Source of the DNA: Mycolicibacterium flavescens
GTDB taxonomy: Bacteria > Actinomycetota > Actinomycetes > Mycobacteriales > Mycobacteriaceae
Length of the DNA stretch: 64,000 nucleotides
NCBI RefSeq assembly: GCF_001722335.1
Contig: NZ_MIHA01000002.1
Location: 62,001 to 126,000 of the forward strand
Direction of reading: 5' to 3'
The notes beneath the pieces are model-generated. The model made no database searches. It was not told the DNA's origin and saw only the letters and a program-made list of their open reading frames with translations. Made by a program: the position numbers and the translations under genes. This document shows, piece after piece, positions 62,539-64,000 of this stretch (position 1 is the first letter of the stretch; every line of letters begins with the position of its first letter).

Positions 62539-63741
62539 CTACAGGTCCAGCGCCTGGTAGGTCCGGCGGATGAACTTCGGCTGGGCGCTCTGCAGTTTGG
62601 CCAGCGACGTGTTGCCGGCGATCGCGGCGGCGTCGACCCCGAGATCGGGCAGGTTCTGGATCAGGTAGATCAGGATCACGTCGGCCGACGGGTCGGCCTG
62701 CCACCACGTGCCGTAGGCGCCGGGCCAGCTGAACGTGCCCAACCCGCCCGGACCGAACAGCTGGCGGGACTTCGCCGGGTCGGTGACCACCGACAGGTTC
62801 AGCCCGAAGCCGCGGCCCACCCAGAACGGCGCACCCAGAAACGGCTGCCGCTTCTGCTCGTCGGTCAGCCGGTCGGTGCGCATGAGGTGCACCGACTCCT
62901 CGGACAGCACCCGCGTCCCGTCCAGCGTCCCGCCGGCCAACAGCATGCGCGCGAACCGCAGATAATCGTCGGCGGTCGACCACAGCCCGGCCCCGCCGGC
63001 GCAGAACGGCGGATCGGTGATCTGCGGCGGCCCCATCACGTCGTGCTGCAGCTTGTTGTCCTTGTCGAGCTTGTACATCGTGGCCGCGCGGCGGCGGCCC
63101 GCCGGGGTGACCGAGAACCCGGTGTCGACCATCCCCAGAGGTTCGAAGATCCGCTCGGCCAACACCTGCGACAGCGGCTTGCCCTCGATCCGCGACAGCA
63201 CGATGCCCAGGACGTCGGTGGCGTGGCTGTAGGTGAGGCGGTCCCCGGGCTGATGGGCCAGCGGCAGCTGGGCGAGCTCGGCCAGCCAGCGGTCCTGATC
63301 CTGCCGGAACGACATCCGGCCGTAGGCGCGGGCCAGCGGCCCGAGCACCGAGAACGCGTAGGCCAACCCGCTGCGGTGCGTCATCAGGTCGTCGACGGTG
63401 ATCGGGCGCCGCGCGGGCACGGTCTTGTCGAGCTCACCTTTCGGGTCCGCCAGCACCCGCATGTCGGACAGTTCGGGCAGCCACTTGACCACCGGGTCGG
63501 TCAGCGCGAGTTTGCCGTCCTCGACGAGGGACATCGCGGCCGCGACCGTCACCGGCTTGCTCATCGACGCGATCCGGAACACCGTGTCGCGCTGCATCGG
63601 CAACCGGGCGTCGACATCGCGGTGGCCGAGCTCATTGACCTGCCGCACCTCGCCGGCGTGCCACACCAGGGTGACCGCGCCGGCCAGCAGCCCGGCGTCG
63701 ATGGCCTCGCGGATGGACGCCTGGTTCTCGTCGAGTTTCAT
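62539..63741 (-). CDS. Class C beta-lactamase-fold serine hydrolase
   Basis: A 400-residue serine hydrolase of the beta-lactamase/EstB-like family (the type often annotated as LipD/LipP-like esterase). The catalytic SxxK is FRIASMSKPVT (Ser-Met-Ser-Lys), and the Tyr motif is YSHATDVLG. A later GTWWQADPSADVI replaces the usual HTG box. No signal peptide is present, so it is probably a cytosolic esterase or peptidase. ATG 63741 is chosen because a TACGCT -10-like hexamer ends 7 nt upstream (leaderless); a GTG at 63783 would add 14 residues. Confidence 0.85.
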   Translation of the reverse strand: MKLDENQASIREAIDAGLLAGAVTLVWHAGEVRQVNELGHRDVDARLPMQRDTVFRIASMSKPVTVAAAMSLVEDGKLALTDPVVKWLPELSDMRVLADPKGELDKTVPARRPITVDDLMTHRSGLAYAFSVLGPLARAYGRMSFRQDQDRWLAELAQLPLAHQPGDRLTYSHATDVLGIVLSRIEGKPLSQVLAERIFEPLGMVDTGFSVTPAGRRRAATMYKLDKDNKLQHDVMGPPQITDPPFCAGGAGLWSTADDYLRFARMLLAGGTLDGTRVLSEESVHLMRTDRLTDEQKRQPFLGAPFWVGRGFGLNLSVVTDPAKSRQLFGPGGLGTFSWPGAYGTWWQADPSADVILIYLIQNLPDLGVDAAAIAGNTSLAKLQSAQPKFIRRTYQALDL

Positions 63742-63821
63742 CGACGACAGCGTACGTTCCGCATCCGCCGGCGATTCCGGCACGCATGACGGTCGGCAAC
63801 GGCGGTAGTGCAGACGGGTGC

Positions 63822-63827
63822 TAAGCT
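63822..63827 (+). promoter_or_regulatory. Candidate -10 element of pyrR
   Basis: TAAGCT fits the mycobacterial -10 consensus. Transcription would begin near 63834, giving a leader of about 57 nt that contains the whole hairpin described in the next entry. Confidence 0.5.
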
Positions 63828-63839
63828 CGCCGAAGTTTC

Positions 63840-63890
63840 GACGTCCTTTAAAGAGCCGTCCCGAGAGGCGGAGAAGGAGGTCAGAGTGGC
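63840..63890 (+). promoter_or_regulatory. pyrR leader hairpin that can cover the ribosome binding site
   Basis: An outer stem pairs GAC (63840-63842) and TCCTT (63844-63848) with AAGGA (63874-63878) and GTC (63880-63882). An inner stem pairs CCG (63856-63858) with CGG (63869-63871) around TCCCGAGAGG, a PyrR-binding-loop-like sequence. The AAGGAGG ribosome site (63874-63880) is inside the outer stem. M. smegmatis PyrR is known to repress translation by binding this kind of leader. Confidence 0.75.
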
Positions 63891-64000
63891 TTGAGCGCGC
63901 ATTCAGACTCGCCGAGCGCCGACCGGGAGTTGATGTCCGCAGCGGACGTGAGCCGGACCATTTCCCGCATCGCCCACCAGATCATCGAGAAGACCGCCCT
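63891..64000 (+). CDS. pyrR: Bifunctional pyrimidine regulator PyrR / uracil phosphoribosyltransferase, 3' truncated
   Basis: Only the first 36 codons are in the window. Read from TTG 63891 they give [21 protein letters not shown] after a ~13-residue variable start, matching the N-terminus of mycobacterial PyrR. PyrR senses UMP/UTP and controls the pyr genes. AAGGAGG ends 10 nt before the TTG. A GTG closer to the ribosome site opens only a two-codon frame (GTG GCT TGA, 63886-63894) whose stop overlaps this TTG. Confidence 0.88.
   Translation, partial: MSAHSDSPSADRELMSAADVSRTISRIAHQIIEKTA

Overview
The window is GC-rich actinobacterial DNA with GTG/TTG starts, 1-8 nt start/stop overlaps and candidate leaderless promoters. 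The flanks carry the alaS-ruvX-mltG-aroE / aroC-aroK-aroB-aroQ-pepQ-efp-nusB / pyrR order known from Mycobacterium. Together with a complete ESX (type VII) locus, this points to a mycobacterium, probably a fast-growing Mycolicibacterium-like species. The species cannot be fixed from the sequence alone.

Layout. (1) 1-8.1 kb is conserved chromosome: alaS (5' truncated), ruvX, mltG, aroE, a secreted phytase-esterase-like protein, a small membrane protein, a SUOX-fold exported protein and a prepilin-peptidase-like protein. (2) 8.1-51.1 kb is a large ESX island: a DUF5336 protein, eccE, eccB, a first eccD on the opposite strand, eccC (frameshifted), a second eccD, mycP and a first espI. Next comes a cargo module: a YbaB-like protein, a WXG100 protein, a 4069-residue multi-enzyme polymorphic toxin, two immunity-type genes and an orphan copy of the toxin's N-terminal domain. 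Then comes a long minus-strand block of secreted substrates and chaperones: WXG100 pair, PE-like/PPE-like pair, EspB-like and EspC-like proteins, two EspG-like proteins, and unexpectedly a KAS III-like thiolase-fold protein. Divergent from that block are eccA and a second espI. (3) 51.1-53.1 kb holds a small TetR-linked operon with tandem palindromic operator-like sites. (4) 53.1-64 kb is conserved chromosome again: aroC-aroK-aroB-aroQ, a formyltransferase/TupA ATP-grasp pair, six copies of a 55-bp palindromic repeat, a B-4DMT protein, pepQ, efp, nusB, an unknown gene, a serine hydrolase, and the start of pyrR with a leader hairpin that can hide its ribosome binding site.

How the parts would work together (inference from families). 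EccB/C/D/E plus MycP would form the inner-membrane pore and protease. EccA and the two EspG-like proteins would handle cytosolic substrates. The WXG100, PE/PPE-like and EspB-like proteins would be secreted. The giant protein has a CpnT-like N-terminal export domain followed by four papain-fold (Tox-PL) domains, five DUF1023 alpha/beta-hydrolase units (one cut off at the nucleophile), a glycerophosphodiesterase and a C-terminal nuclease-like domain. An immunity candidate overlaps its stop codon. This reads as an ESX-exported polymorphic toxin that has accumulated warheads, and it is the most striking object in the window.
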